From Tetmemena sp. SeJ-2015 (lineage: Eukaryota; Ciliophora; Spirotrichea; Sporadotrichida; Oxytrichidae), in NCBI GenBank assembly GCA_027382625.1, contig JAJKFJ010021321.1, positions 31,275 through 95,274 of the forward strand: a stretch of DNA of 64,000 bases. The letters run 5' to 3'. Within the stretch, counting starts at the first letter, position 1. Each line of letters opens with the position of its first letter. The notes beneath the pieces are model-generated. The model was not told the DNA's origin, searched no databases, and saw only the letters and a list, made by a program, of their open reading frames with translations. Position numbers and translations under genes: made by a program. Below are positions 32,555 through 43,980 of the stretch, one piece after another.

Positions 32555-33554
32555 ATGGAAGGGCAATAATTAGAGAGTGAATACAAAGTGAGGGACTTCA
32601 TTTTTGAAAGGCTTTTGAATAACAATCAAGATTAAAAGATCATCTATCTGCTTGGGCATATGAGAGAAAGAGACCCTGAGATCAAGGCGATTCTTAAGCT
32701 AGAGAAGCTATCCTTCGATGATAAAATCCTATCTCAGTTAGGGCAAGATACTTTATCTACTGATCATCAGAATGCAAATGCAAACTAAGAATTGATAAAA
32801 TCAGAGGATCATTTCTTTCAGAACGACATCTATAGCAAATTTATGATATGGCTAAAAGATGATGCTGCTAAAACTGAAGCAGAGATCAATTATCCAGCAC
32901 CCTAGTTCTTAATTAATAAGTATTCAACTCAAAAAGTGCACATCATATCAGAGACTCCTAAGATGTACTTTGATTACGTAAGACCCTAATATATTGAGAA
33001 ACTGGAGAAGCCTTAGTGGCTCTATAACGTTCTCGAAGGCACTAACCCCATAGAAGAGGAGAGGAAGCTTTTCTAAAATGAGGAATTTATGCTTCAAATG
33101 GACTATAAAATGGTGAGTGAAGATATAGAGACACTTCACCTGCTCGCCATGCCTTTTGATAGAACAATTTACACTCTACGAGAACTAAATGAAACTCACC
33201 TTCCTATGCTTAAATCAGTGAGAGATGAAGAGTTATAAGGTTCTCAGAGATAAATTCAAACTTGGCTAATCGTAAGTGAGGGCCTTCTTCCACTACTATC
33301 CAACATTCTATCATCTGCATATCCATTTCTGCCACATCAAACTCATAGAGAAGAAAGGTGCTCATTTAGGCAAGGGAGTGCTTTTGGAAGATGTAATTGA
33401 AAATATTGAAATGAAGAGCGATTACTATCAGAAGAAGAGCATGTCTGTTCTTAAATCACTTCATTTAGAGTTTTTTTTTTAAGTTGTTTTGGTAGGAGAT
33501 ACTTCAAAAATTTATCAGATCTTCAAAGAAATCAAGCTCATAGATATTGATTGA
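32555..33554 (+). CDS. DCPS: Scavenger mRNA-decapping enzyme DcpS
   Basis: Hydrolyses the residual m7GpppN cap after 3'-5' mRNA decay; cytosol and nucleus; HIT family. Start MEGQQLESEYKVRDF at 32555, TGA 33552-33554, about 330 residues, the family size. The N-terminal swapped domain ends with LINKYSTQKVHIISETP; the C-terminal HIT domain has KMYFDYVRPQYIEKLE, QWLYNVLEGTNPIEEERKL, TLRELNETHLPMLKSVRDE, FFHYYPTFYHL and the catalytic HIT motif HLHIHF. A one-base slip just before VRAFFHYYP (near 33273) is probably a sequence error. No IES is present. It ends 50 bp before the channel pointer at 33604. Confidence 0.95.
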
Positions 33555-33603
33555 ACTTATTAAATTCCTCATTCCTCCTCTTTTCTGATGTTTGTATCTT
33601 AAA

Positions 33604-33615
33604 ATGTGAATATAT
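33604..33615. other. Pointer ATGTGAATATAT (pairs with 9396-9407)
   Basis: Distal copy of the channel pointer; flanking bases differ from the other copy (A vs C on both sides), so the match is exactly 12 bp. Confidence 0.92.
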
Positions 33616-34443
33616 ACCATAGAGTGCCGATGAAGTAGCTGATAGAAAATATGATGACAACAAGTTTGAAGACTCTGAAGGCGTAGTTTATCATAATCTA
33701 AAGCATGATGTTGTTATTGTCCTGCAGCTAATCATTCTTAGCACTTTGATTTTTAATAAGCCTCTTTAGTCTGCCATCATAGTAGGATTTCACCAGATTT
33801 TTGAAATTTCTGGTGTCAAGGAGCAGAAAGAGCTTGGGCAGACGCAGAATTTTGAAGAGAGTGAACAGCTGCTTAATGAATATACTTCTATCAATATAAT
33901 AAGATATAAGTTGGTTTAAAGCTTGGATTCGTCATCAGCCATGAAGTATCTGAAGGGGATCACACTCATGATATCGAAGAAGAAAGAGCGCCTATAAATC
34001 TCAGTGATTATTAAAGACTATGGAGAATCTAATTTGAAAATAGGTAGTTTAATTGAGAGAGAGTGGTGACGTACTTAAAATAGCGGATGGCTATCTTTTT
34101 ATGGTCGTGAACTGGATAAAAGTCATCCTCGCTATTTAGTAAATAAATAAATACTTTCTAATATACGCTAATGTATTCTGTGAAAAAGTCTAAACAAGCA
34201 ATTGTACTTAAAGCAACAATCTTACTCAATATAATATCCACTCCGAACAAAACTTCCACCGTTTAGTTGAGGGCGTCACTCGCAGCTGAAGATTACAATC
34301 CAAAAGCAGCACTAAATGATTCATGAATCAGCCACTCTTAAAAGCTCTTACAAATATGTGGAGGTGTAAGTAGAGTAGACTGCAAGTAGGATCATGAAGA
34401 TGTCAAAGAAACCTTTCCACCTGCTCTGCTTGGTAATTATCAT
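33604..34443 (-). CDS. Cyclic-nucleotide-domain K+ channel, N-terminal half (S1-S5)
   Basis: Membrane helices in family order: S1 (FFDIFMILLAVYSTYTSTYF), S2 (TVEVLFGVDIILNFFTEY), the loop HDHKKIAIRYFK, S3 (FFFDIMSVIPFRYFM), S4 (LFTLFKILRLPKLFLLLDTR), the S4-S5 linker, and S5 (VFKLVVIIFSISYFIGTLW). Introns GTAAGAGC..TTTAG, GTAAGATTG..TTTAG and GTACGTCACC..TATAG, and one IES (33875-33924), are removed in frame. The likely start is ATG 34443 (MIITKQSRWKG). Coding ends at the 12 bp pointer (33604-33615); no pore or CNBD follows, as DcpS occupies the next bases. The missing half is at 7846-9407. Joined there, the frame reads IGTLWYIFTWQANDGQ. Confidence 0.9.
33875..33924. other. IES, pointer GCTT
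   Basis: GCTT at 33871-33874 and 33921-33924. Removal joins FMADDESK to QLFTLFKILRL (S3-S4). Confidence 0.88.
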
Positions 34444-34619
34444 TTACTGCATAAATGACTTCCGATTACGATCGTTGTTATCAATCATAACGATAAAACT
34501 AATCTTTGAATTTTATATTTAAGCTTGAAATAAAATAGGAATATGTAAAGATTGTAATATAAATTTCCATTTCGATTAAAAAATAAGATTATAGAATCGT
34601 TCTCTCACGATGCTCAGTT

Positions 34620-35240
34620 ATTCAAGGATAATTGTAATATAATGCAAAATAAATTAATTGTCTCCATTGGTAGTTATAAAAAGGGACTTAATGTATTAAT
34701 CCTGCTGTTTTGTGTCTCATAGCAAATCCTCAATCAATAGATTACCTTAAAGTTGTTAATTATACAACACTGAGTCATTTAAAATAAGATGAGAATATTA
34801 TATAGTTCATTTAGAGCTGAGATGAACTTGCTTGTATTTTCAAAACTGAAGAGAAGTATAAGAATCAATTTTTTTTAACTTCAGTCTCTCTTCCTTCAGA
34901 TTTTAAACTTTCTAAATCCAACTCTCTTATTAAAACAGTCTACCTCAGTTTTTCAATAATGCTATCTCTGTTCTTCAGTACAAAATTTTAGAAGTTTTAA
35001 GTTGCTTTCATCTTCTATGTTTTCTGCAGATATTAAATTCATCTGATCTATAATTCTTTGGTCAGATGAAATTTTAAAACTGGTCTATCATTTTATCTAA
35101 GGCTTGAGATAACAGAGTTGAGCCTATTCTTGACTCAAAGTCAATAATCTATCTGCTAATTTTATATAAGTTAGTTGTTCTTTGCCACTTGCAAAAATAT
35201 TGAAGAGTGTTATTACGAATTCATTATTAACTTTGAGTTA
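34620..35240 (-). pseudogene. Diverged copy of the 45.7-46.2 kb coding segment
   Basis: The sequence parallels 45570-46200 nearly end to end and codes in patches on the minus strand (IDFESRIGSTLLSQALDKMI; IIDQMNLISAENIED) but with frame breaks, whereas the 45.7 kb copy is open. A third, more diverged patch lies near 43100-43450. Function unknown. Confidence 0.5.
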
Positions 35241-35544
35241 TTTTTGTAGCGGAAGTTTAAAACTGATTTTATTATCCGAATCAAAGAAAATATTTAATAC
35301 TGCCTGACACCTTCAAATAAACTAAATTTCTCAATTTCTAATTATCGTCTTTCTTGATAAAATTAGATATGATAATCGTACTGGTTTTAAACTACTCTTA
35401 ATATTAGTTAAATCCAGTTATTACAAGAGTTTCTTAATTGCAAAATAGAGGATCTTATTTAATATCCAATTAGCTGATAATTAAAATTATTAACTCAGAA
35501 TGTCATTAAAATTAAATTCTTATTTTTAATATAGGATAATTATA

Positions 35545-38518
35545 ATGCTTTTGACACGTAGCAAACAGTAGTTAAACAAGGCGGCTCTTAAAAATCCTAT
35601 TTATTATTTTATCTTTGCCTGCTAAGTTTAATGCTAAGTCGATTGTGGCTTAAGACTTCACCTTCTGAAAAACGACTCAACATATAAAATTTTTAATAAA
35701 TTAAAAAATATTAGAGAAGGATGATGAAACTCAAGACCTAATGGGAGGAGTATCTCGCATCCTAGCTCATATCTCCACGGACAAGTTAGTTTACAAGCCG
35801 AATGATGTGATGTTTGTGGAAGTATTCCTAGTAGATGCCATGACTAAAAAGATAGTCACTCATGCTGGGGATATCCCACTAGAAAGAATGCAATAACCAG
35901 CCACTTTTATGGTAAGCAATCTATCTGCTTAATAAAGCACTTAATATAGATAAAGGACGCTTCAAACACTAAGATTTACACAGAAACCCTGAGAACAAGG
36001 GCGCAAACGGAACTATAGTCTACACTTTTAAGGTGCCCCAAGATTAATCTGGTGGTGAAGTTCACACTTGAGGTCTCCTCAAACTTTTTCTAAATTGTTT
36101 ACTGAAATGTTTTTAATTTCCCAACTACTCAAAGGAAAATTAGATTCAGGTAATATAGTGAGGGGAAGCTGTTTGTGACAGTTGACTTCAACTTAAAATC
36201 ACAGTCTTTAATGTTTTGTTAAATAAACAAAGAATCCTTCAGTCCAGGGGATCTAGTCTTTGCAAAAATCAAAGTGAGAAGAGTTGACGTCAACCTGATT
36301 TATTTTTCGCAAATAGAATAAACTTAAATAAAATACATGATCAAGTAAGAGGATGCCCTAAAGTAAGTTAAGAGATTTAAAGCAAAATAATTTGAAAATC
36401 GTTAATTCAAATTATAATAAATGAGCTGCCTAAAAACCTTAATCACATAGCAAGTGCCTACCTATCGTGCAGCCAATCTCTTCCAAAAAGTAGTTCAAAA
36501 TCCAATCTCCTCTGCTAAGGTAACATCTGAACTATAAGACTGTTAAAGTTTTTTATTTTTATTAAAAAGAAATGTCATCTGGTAAACGTGAGATAAATTA
36601 ACTTTACTAATATAATGAATCGAGGGGTATCAGCGAGAGGGGAAGATAGCACACTGGCAAACATCAAGCCTATCACCATGGTACAAGGGTATCACCAAGG
36701 CTACACACTATCTTTAGGCTGGGTAGAAATGGTGATAAGCTGGTTGCCAAGGTGCTATCTTCCTTTTGAGAGACTCTGAGTAATTAAGTGAAATTTTAAA
36801 GTGGCGTGTAGCTGAGCTATGAAAAACTATCACCTCATGAAATGGAGTGAGCATCTAAAAAGGATATCCTTGCATCTGCCACACATCTACTCTTAGAGTT
36901 ATTAACCTTGATTGTTTCTCTAGTGGACCTATTTTTTTCCTTGGAGAGGGATAATTAATCCTGTGACAAATAACTTTGGGTCTCCATAGCCCTTTCACTC
37001 TTATTTTATAATATAACTAAGGATGCCCTTATATCTTACACTGCTAGCTTCGCGTAATAAATTGTCGAAGATAGTGGTCTACAACTCGATTCAAATGGTG
37101 AACTAATCATATCCTTCTAAATACCCTCTAATTCTGACTTTGAATTACTCACTCTAATTGTACACGTGTCAATCAAGAATTACGTTACAGAGTCTTCAGT
37201 TCACTCGCGAGTCATCAGCCAAGAGAAAGACCTCTACATCAGATTCCACACTGGAAGTGGCGCACTTATCAATTTAGATTTAAATTTGCGTATTTTTATC
37301 CCAGGAGTTGTCAACACTGTGTATTTTGAGTGTTTCTCTGATTATGACGGCACTGATGTCGCCACCTTCGAGGAAGCAAAAATAATTGAAGTGAGTCCAG
37401 AAGGAAAGGAAACAGAGTTACTTTTTAACAATGGATTGGGATATTTATCATCCTCAATGTTAAGGAATGGAAGAGGCTCCTTTATGGTCTCAGTTTCTTA
37501 GTAAGAATAAATATTTCAATTTTTCCCTTTCTAAAATTTATTTTTAAGAAGGAATATATTTGCTAATGAAAGTGAAATGGACAAAGCAGAGTCTTTGGGA
37601 AAAATATGAGCTGCCCAAAGTAGACTTTACCAAAGAAGTTTACATGCAAGTTGAGTCAATATAAGATAGGTCTAATCCTGCTTTGGAGGTATAAATCTTA
37701 AGTTCTAAAGTCACTTAAGGCAAGTAAACTTCAAATTATATTCTAAATAAGTGAAAATTTCAATACATAATTTATTACAAGATTCAGATTTATAAAAAGG
37801 AGAGAATTCTATTTGAGTCTTAAGAAAATTACTTATTATTTGTATTGAGTCTCTGTTACCGCCTAGTATATAAATTTTATCTTACGCCCTTGAAAGAAAA
37901 CAAGTTAAAACTCTAGATCCCTCTCTCTGACAGTAACTAAATCAATCAGTCAGAACTCGAGATTCTAATTTATATTTAGAGAATGTTATAGTTTTTGTTT
38001 GAGAATGGAGGGATCTTCCAGGTGAATTTATTCGAATTGATCAAGGAAACAGATGTGATTTTAAAAAAGCTTCAAGAGTAACTTGTATTCATTCTCCCCA
38101 AGAACAAGCTTAAAAATGTGTAATATAAATAATAAAGAGGAGCTTCAAGTTCAAGTCACGCTTAACTAGGAAACGTTCACCCCTGGTGATAATGTAGATA
38201 TTAAAGTAGACATTTAGAATAGTGTAGCCACTACCTCCATCTCTGATGTATGTAATTCAATTAATTTTTATCCCTAAAAATTAAAAAAAAGAGTTTCAAT
38301 TTTTGACATGATGATAAGGATGAGATATTTTACAGCGTCATCGTCACTGACGAAAGTTCTTTCCTTGAGGTGCCTGCAAGAGTTGCTTAACCTTCGCTGC
38401 CCACTATGGTCTATCTTGAAGATGAAGTCTATCAAACTTTTGGCCAAAATGAGTTTTGGTTTGCAAACTCCTACTTAGACTCACTTTTCAACAACGAGGG
38501 CCAAAAATTTGATTAGTC
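35545..38518 (+). CDS. A2M: Alpha-2-macroglobulin-like protein, 5' part (MG domains)
   Basis: N-terminal macroglobulin domains of a thioester protease-trapping protein, normally secreted or surface-bound. A signal-peptide-like start lies at 35545-35660, close to an intact version at 46578 (FYLCLLSLMLSVAEAQG). MG signatures follow: HISTDKLVYKPNDVMFVEVF, IYTET..FKVPQDQSGGE, IRFRQYSEGKLFVTVDF, ESFSPGDLVFAKIKVRR, VVNTVYFECFSDYDGTD, YELPKVDFTKEVYMQVES, VTLNQETFTPGDNVDIKV, and VIVTDESSFLEVPARVAQP. Introns such as GTAAGCAATC..ATATAG (35911-35949) are visible; several IESs and slips are not resolved. The coding ends at the pointer TTTGATTAGTC (38508-38518), whose inverted copy begins the 3' part at 42018. 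Confidence 0.85.
36628..36777. repeat. Imperfect inverted repeat (hairpin) inside the A2M locus
   Basis: GGAAGATAGCAC at 36641-36652 is the reverse complement of GTGCTATCTTCC at 36752-36763; the arms extend inwards with mismatches (CCTATCACCATGG against ATGGTGATAAGC). It lies between coding blocks, so it probably sits in an IES. Confidence 0.75.
38508..38518. other. Pointer TTTGATTAGTC (pairs with inverted copy at 42008-42018)
   Basis: Exact 11 bp match to the reverse complement of 42008-42018. The join reads GQKFDQSNLELLLGVQGW in frame. Confidence 0.9.
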
Positions 38519-38732
38519 TACAAAATATATATAAGTCTAATTAAAACGTAAAATGATCAATTCAATTTGTAAGAAATATAGAAATAAGCTCTCAGATATT
38601 GTTATCTTGAGATTAAATTATCTTGATGTTAAATAAACTTGGACTAATCTTCATGTTTTTAGTCATCAAATCCATATCTTGTTATCCTGGTTGTAGTAAA
38701 GATAAAACTAACTTGCCCTATTTTGGCATTTG

Positions 38733-41700
38733 TCAGCTCTGAATTATACATTTTAGAAGAAAAATTAATTTAAACGAGTACTAATAAATTAATCTATACT
38801 TGACAAGGGTAATGTCAACCTCAAGAGCATTTAAATAATTATTATGATTTTAAGTTAAAGAATTTCTCTTTAACTCGTCATAAGGCTCAATTTGAGTCCA
38901 GTAAAGAGTGTATGAAGAGAGGTCACTAGCTATTTCAAAAGAGTTGAATACCTTCTTCTATTTCAAAAGCTCGAATTGATTCACATCAAGCTTATAGCAA
39001 GAGGGAACACTCACAACTGCAACTACCATCCCTTGCTTTTTAGAGTCCATGTTTATAATCTGGATATTCTAAATTACTGTTTCTATATCTGAGCTAGAAG
39101 TTGAACTATTAGGAACATTCAGTTTAAGATAGGCTTCAATAATAGGATTTGAAGCTGACTCAGGATACTAATCAAGGAAGTCAATCTGAAGGGTATAAGA
39201 AAGTTGGAACTCCTTAGAGTCTGACTTCGAAGCTTCATAATCCTCTATCTTGATCTCGATATTATGGGTCTTGGTCTTTGATGCAAACTGGTGAAGGTAC
39301 TTTTGAATTTCAGCTGTGAATTCGTAGGATCCTTAAGCAGAACTCTCATCGAACTTGAGTGTGTTGATGAGCTTTCCATCAACATAAAGATTGAAAGACC
39401 CCTCACCTCTAATTCCTGAGTACTCGTCCATGTAAAGTATAAGAGCTTTGAGAGCAAGGATTGTGCTTTGAGTGGAACCAATCCTTCCTCCATCTGAAAT
39501 CTGGCTGATCAAATATTTGATTCCCTTCTCAATGTTTGGCGCATATGTGCCCCTACTGTGTTTCAGCCAGGCAATCAAACTCAAAGAAGTAGTCTCAATA
39601 AGTAAACTTTATCCACTTGAACTTGTGATAGATGTCTCTGCTTTTTCAACTACTCCTTATGAGTTTTAATTCTTAGATAGTCTGTCTAAATATTATACGT
39701 TCATCCCCGATTTTTTAAAAACTTTTCAGTTTGCTTTTATAAAGCCTGGATGAACTTTTTTCATCTGTTCTAAAACTTGGTACTGTAATCTATCCTAATC
39801 GGCCATGTATTGCTAGAAAATTTCAAAATAGGTAAATTTACTGAATTATTAATTCCCAAATTATAGGGAAAGTTCTAGCACATTAGAATAATTCTCAAAT
39901 CTTTTGAATATACCTCTATAAAAGAAAGTATAAAGATTAAAATCAGTGGCTTCTTACAGTAAAAGCTGGATTCCTAGCCAATATTGAAAAATCGGGGCTG
40001 AGCGGATAATATTGCTAGGCTTCGTTGTGTCTACCAAGATTAAATCTTAAAATTTGAAAATAAAGAGATAAAGATTTATAGATTAATGAGAGATCCGGCT
40101 AAAAGAGAGAGGAAGTAAGAGTCGTCATATGTTCTAGATACGTCAATAAGAGCAGCTATTTCTTAGTCAACTGAAGTATAACCCAGTCCAGTCAATACCC
40201 AAATTAAGTATGCGCTATGTTGAGAATAAGATAAGGGAGAGTCTTACTTTGTAATAGAACCTGGAGCCATTCCGAAAGAGTCGATAGATAGAGGACTGAG
40301 ATTGAATCCCCCTGTACCATCTCTTCTACTAAGAAGCCATTACTGAACCCTTCTGCTCATTTCATCGCTCACTAGAGTCGGCATAACTTTCTTCATTTCG
40401 TGGAATTGCATCATACCATAGGCTGATAGAGCCTCATGCCCTGGATTTTCGCCAAACCACTCATATCCTCTATAACTTAATGAGCAATTAAAATTATTAC
40501 CCTGTGGAAGATTCATATGAAATGAGTTTCTAATAGCCTTTCTCAAGCTTCTATTGGGCTTCAATTATCATCTTTTGTATCTTAGACTTTTGAGTTTCTG
40601 TTTTTGCTCCACTTTCGGCTCTTTATAAGAATTGAAGAGCCATTACAATAGGATAGGTCACTGAAGAGCACTGCTCAAAGCAACCGTAAGGATCTTAGAT
40701 AAGGCTTTCAACCGCTGCTATTATGTTATCTAGTGGCTCAGCAAATATCTTAGCAGCGGTCACCTTGATAGTTTGATCGAGATATGTTTCAGGGAGCTTG
40801 AAAGAAAACGCTAATTTATCCTCTACATTCTAACCCTTGCCAATCAACCCACTTTGCCTGAGCTAAAATTGTTATTTTTTCCTTCATTTATAATATTAAA
40901 TTTAATGAACTTCTAAGGGAAACCATTCAAATTGAATTTGGTAGACTTGGTTAATTTATCTTATGATAAGTTTCCCTACTTGTCTGTAGCTTTTGCATTA
41001 GCAATCAAGAAAATGAGTCCATCCTTATTGCCATCTTTTAAATAGCTATTATAATCTCTATGTTAATTTTAATCAGTAGCCTTGAAATGGTATTCATAAA
41101 TGATTGACTAAAATGGTTTGAGAGCAAAATCAAGAACAGTTTTCTTGGTTGATTTGCCAACCTGTTCTAACTCTAATTCCACATCCAAAGCAGTATTCTG
41201 GTTATTTTGCAGAGCTATGGGAATGTAAAGGCTGTCATCAGAAATCACATTTTTGGGCAGCTCAAACTATGTTGTGAAGGGCTTCTTGGTTTAGATTGCG
41301 AGTTGCTTGAAGCCATAATATTTTGATGTTAATAAATAAGCTTTGAAATATAATGACCCGATTTTGAGAAAGCTACAACTGTAACTTAAAATATATAAGG
41401 AAGTTATTATTTTGAAATCATTCTTAACGACAAATTTGTCTTTATTTATAAACTCTGAAGGAAGAGATCTGATCATTGAGATGGAATGATTCGATATTTG
41501 TGGCATTAGTCTAGTAGGGCTTTGCAGACACGAATTTAAGAGTCTGAGTGAAGTCTACTCTTGAATTCGCATCCCATCCCTTTCTTCTCTTGTGAGTGTA
41601 GTCTCTTGTATTAGTCTTAATTCCAGTCATGAAGTCAGTTTGAATATCGTCAAGGTCATCCTCTGAACTTGCTGACCTTGATGATTATCCCTCACCACCT

Positions 41701-42018
41701 TCCATGTCAATAGTTGGTCTTTCTCCTCCACATGAAGAATCCCTAAGGTAAACTTCTCTCCACATCCCGTCCTCCATATCGTCTTCTCTCATAAAACTCT
41801 CATCCATCCCATAATCGATCAAGTACAATTCGCCCATTAAAAAATAAGCACATCTCCTGTTTTTTCTCCGCAAAGAGACGCTCCATTCGGAGCCTTTCAG
41901 GGTCATCGTCTTCCATGCTTTAAAATGTTCTCTTTACATTATGATATTCCTCCTCTATAAAGTTGTATCTTCTCCACCCCTAAACTCCTAGCAGGAGTTC
42001 CAGATTGGACTAATCAAA
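38733..42018 (-). CDS. A2M: Alpha-2-macroglobulin-like protein, 3' part with thioester (inverted MDSs)
   Basis: Starts at the pointer (42018) with FDQSNLELLLGVQGWRRYNF, then a charged linker, THKRRKGWDANSRVDF, FHLNDQISSFRV, a long MG/CUB-like stretch, the thioester region PYGCFEQCSSVTYPIVMAL (Cys and Gln of the CxEQ motif near 40668-40684), GYEWFGENPGHEALSAYG, GGFNLSPLSIDSFGMAPGS, GGRIGSTQSTILALKALIL and a C-terminal receptor-binding-type domain (SVPSCYKLDVNQFELL, SSYTLYWTQIEPYDEL). Order and motifs match the A2M family, with the CxEQ spacing of GCFEQ rather than the vertebrate GCGEQ. One slip near 41830 and TGA at 38733-38735 as the likely stop. Opposite in strand to the 5' part. Confidence 0.9.
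42008..42018. other. Inverted pointer GACTAATCAAA (pairs with 38508-38518)
   Basis: Start of the 3' A2M part; its reverse complement TTTGATTAGTC ends the 5' part. Confidence 0.9.
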
Positions 42019-43080
42019 CATATAAAAATTAATTTTGCTTTAAATTGATTTTAGAACCATTTTTTATAAGTAAACTTTAATTATAAATAAAAAGCAGATA
42101 ATTCAGGGTAAATATAATTAGAGATCATGATCATAATGCACGAAGTTAAATTAAAATTTTCATTTTTTTCAGCATTAAAAATAGTGACTTATTAGAAATT
42201 GTAGAGTGGACAAAATTGGATTGCAAACTCATTAAGCACATTCTAAAATCTCTATATTTCGTAAAGATTTAATAATATAAATAAACCGTTTTAATCATAA
42301 TATTAGGATCTTTATTATTATGTTTAGCTCTTATTCTACTCAACTTGGCAATTTAATTTAGGATATTCAAAAAACGAAGATTAAGAAGGTATTGAGGAAC
42401 ATGAAATTTCTAAATGACTTTAAAGGAAACAGACTTATTTTAAAAGGAGCTATTTTAGATAAAGTTAGCGCACTTATTATTGAGAACTGGATAGTGCTTA
42501 AATGAAAATAATTGATAAATTTCTTACATTATATTGCATTGATAAAGAACTTGGTGAAATCCTTAGAAAATCTAAGTTAGTGGTCTTAATATAGAAATTA
42601 ATTAAACACAACTTCATCTCACTTTTTTTTATCATATTATGAGGTTCTAAAGAACAAATTACTATAAATCTTTTATTAAGACTAAATTAGCCATATTCAA
42701 ATATAAGTCTTAAAAAATATGAATAGGTTATGTTTAATAGACTCCATAAAACATTTGGGGTACAAAAGTATACTTTTACATTAAAAATTAGATTCCTATA
42801 ACCTTTATAAAACTCAATAAATATAATATTTATTTTTGAGATTTAAGCCTTAAATGATCTGAATATTTTAAATTTAATTTCTCATTTTATTTGAGTTTAA
42901 ATAAGTTAGGTATTTTTTAATAAATTTATATCCTATCCTCAATCTTGGATAATTAAATTTTATTTCACTAAGTATTGACTTTATGTCAATTACTAAAAAA
43001 TTATTGAATGTCTTTTAAACAATTTTTATTAAATAATAATAATAATCTTAAAGCAGCAAATTAATCAACACACAGTCATA
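42019..43080. other. AT-rich interval
   Basis: No supported coding frame on either strand; very AT-rich with many A/T runs. Confidence 0.6.
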
Positions 43081-43489
43081 ATAGAAATAAAAATTCTATT
43101 CAATTCTCTCCCCTCCCCTCAATACAAACGAATTTCTAACATTTTAAATCCGTTTTAGTCTTTCTAAAAATGCCCTTAATAATTTTTTTTGTATCTGCTT
43201 TTTAAGAATAAAAGTTTAGAGGTATTACTTCTTCCTAATTTTTCACAGCTACTAAGTTCATCTGTATAAACTAAAATTGCTTGGTTTAGGTAAAACTTTT
43301 GCTGAGATCTATTATTTTTTAAGGCCTTATTTAAGAGAACTGGATCTATTCTCAACTATAAGACAATAAAGTGTAATTTAGACTTGATAATTATTTTTCC
43401 ATTTTCAGGAATATGGATGAAAACGAATAGTTGATAGGGGCAACACATTTTTGAGAGAAATAAAGCAAGAGATGATGATTTAAGACATT

Positions 43490-43980
43490 ATGATCTTGAA
43501 TTGGCGTCCCTTACCCTCCTCCTCTTGTGAGAGCAGTCTCACGTATTAATCTTAATTCCAGTCATGAAGTCAGTTTGAGTCTATTAAAAATCATACAAAG
43601 AATTTAAAAAAGCTCCTCAATGTCTATTTCATCCAAAGATGATTCATGATTCCTTCCTTCTAATTCAGCAGCATCAGATATTAAATCTATGTCTTCTATA
43701 TCAAAATCTATGGGGTACTTGCAGTCATAATTTACGCTATCATCTTAATAGGCACCATTACTCCTAATTTTACTTAGTGAACTCTGTACTAGAAAATAAT
43801 TTCATTTACACATTTTTCTCACCTAAGAGGCGCTACACACACAATTTTTTAGGGTCTTTTTCGATCATATTATAAAGTCAATTCTTAACTTTGTAACAAT
43901 CTTCCTTTACAAAGATGTATCGTCTCCATCCCTGCACTCCTAGCAATAGCTTCAAATCAGTTTAATCAAAAAAAATTGCA
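43490..43980 (-). pseudogene. A2M-like fragment, copy B
   Basis: Repeats the start of the 3' A2M part in diverged form: FDQTDLKLLLGVQGWRRYIF, KEDCYKVKN, then a TGA and a shifted frame (KDPKKLCVQRL). The region near 43500-43590 matches the 41.5-41.66 kb stretch. It carries a disabling TGA and lacks the thioester block, so it is probably a dead or partial duplicate. Confidence 0.7.

Noticed and set aside
7846..34443. Two separate truncated K+ channel paralogues
   Set aside because: The halves are complementary with no overlap, and a 12 bp exact pointer restores the frame; coincidence is unlikely, though only macronuclear sequence would settle it.
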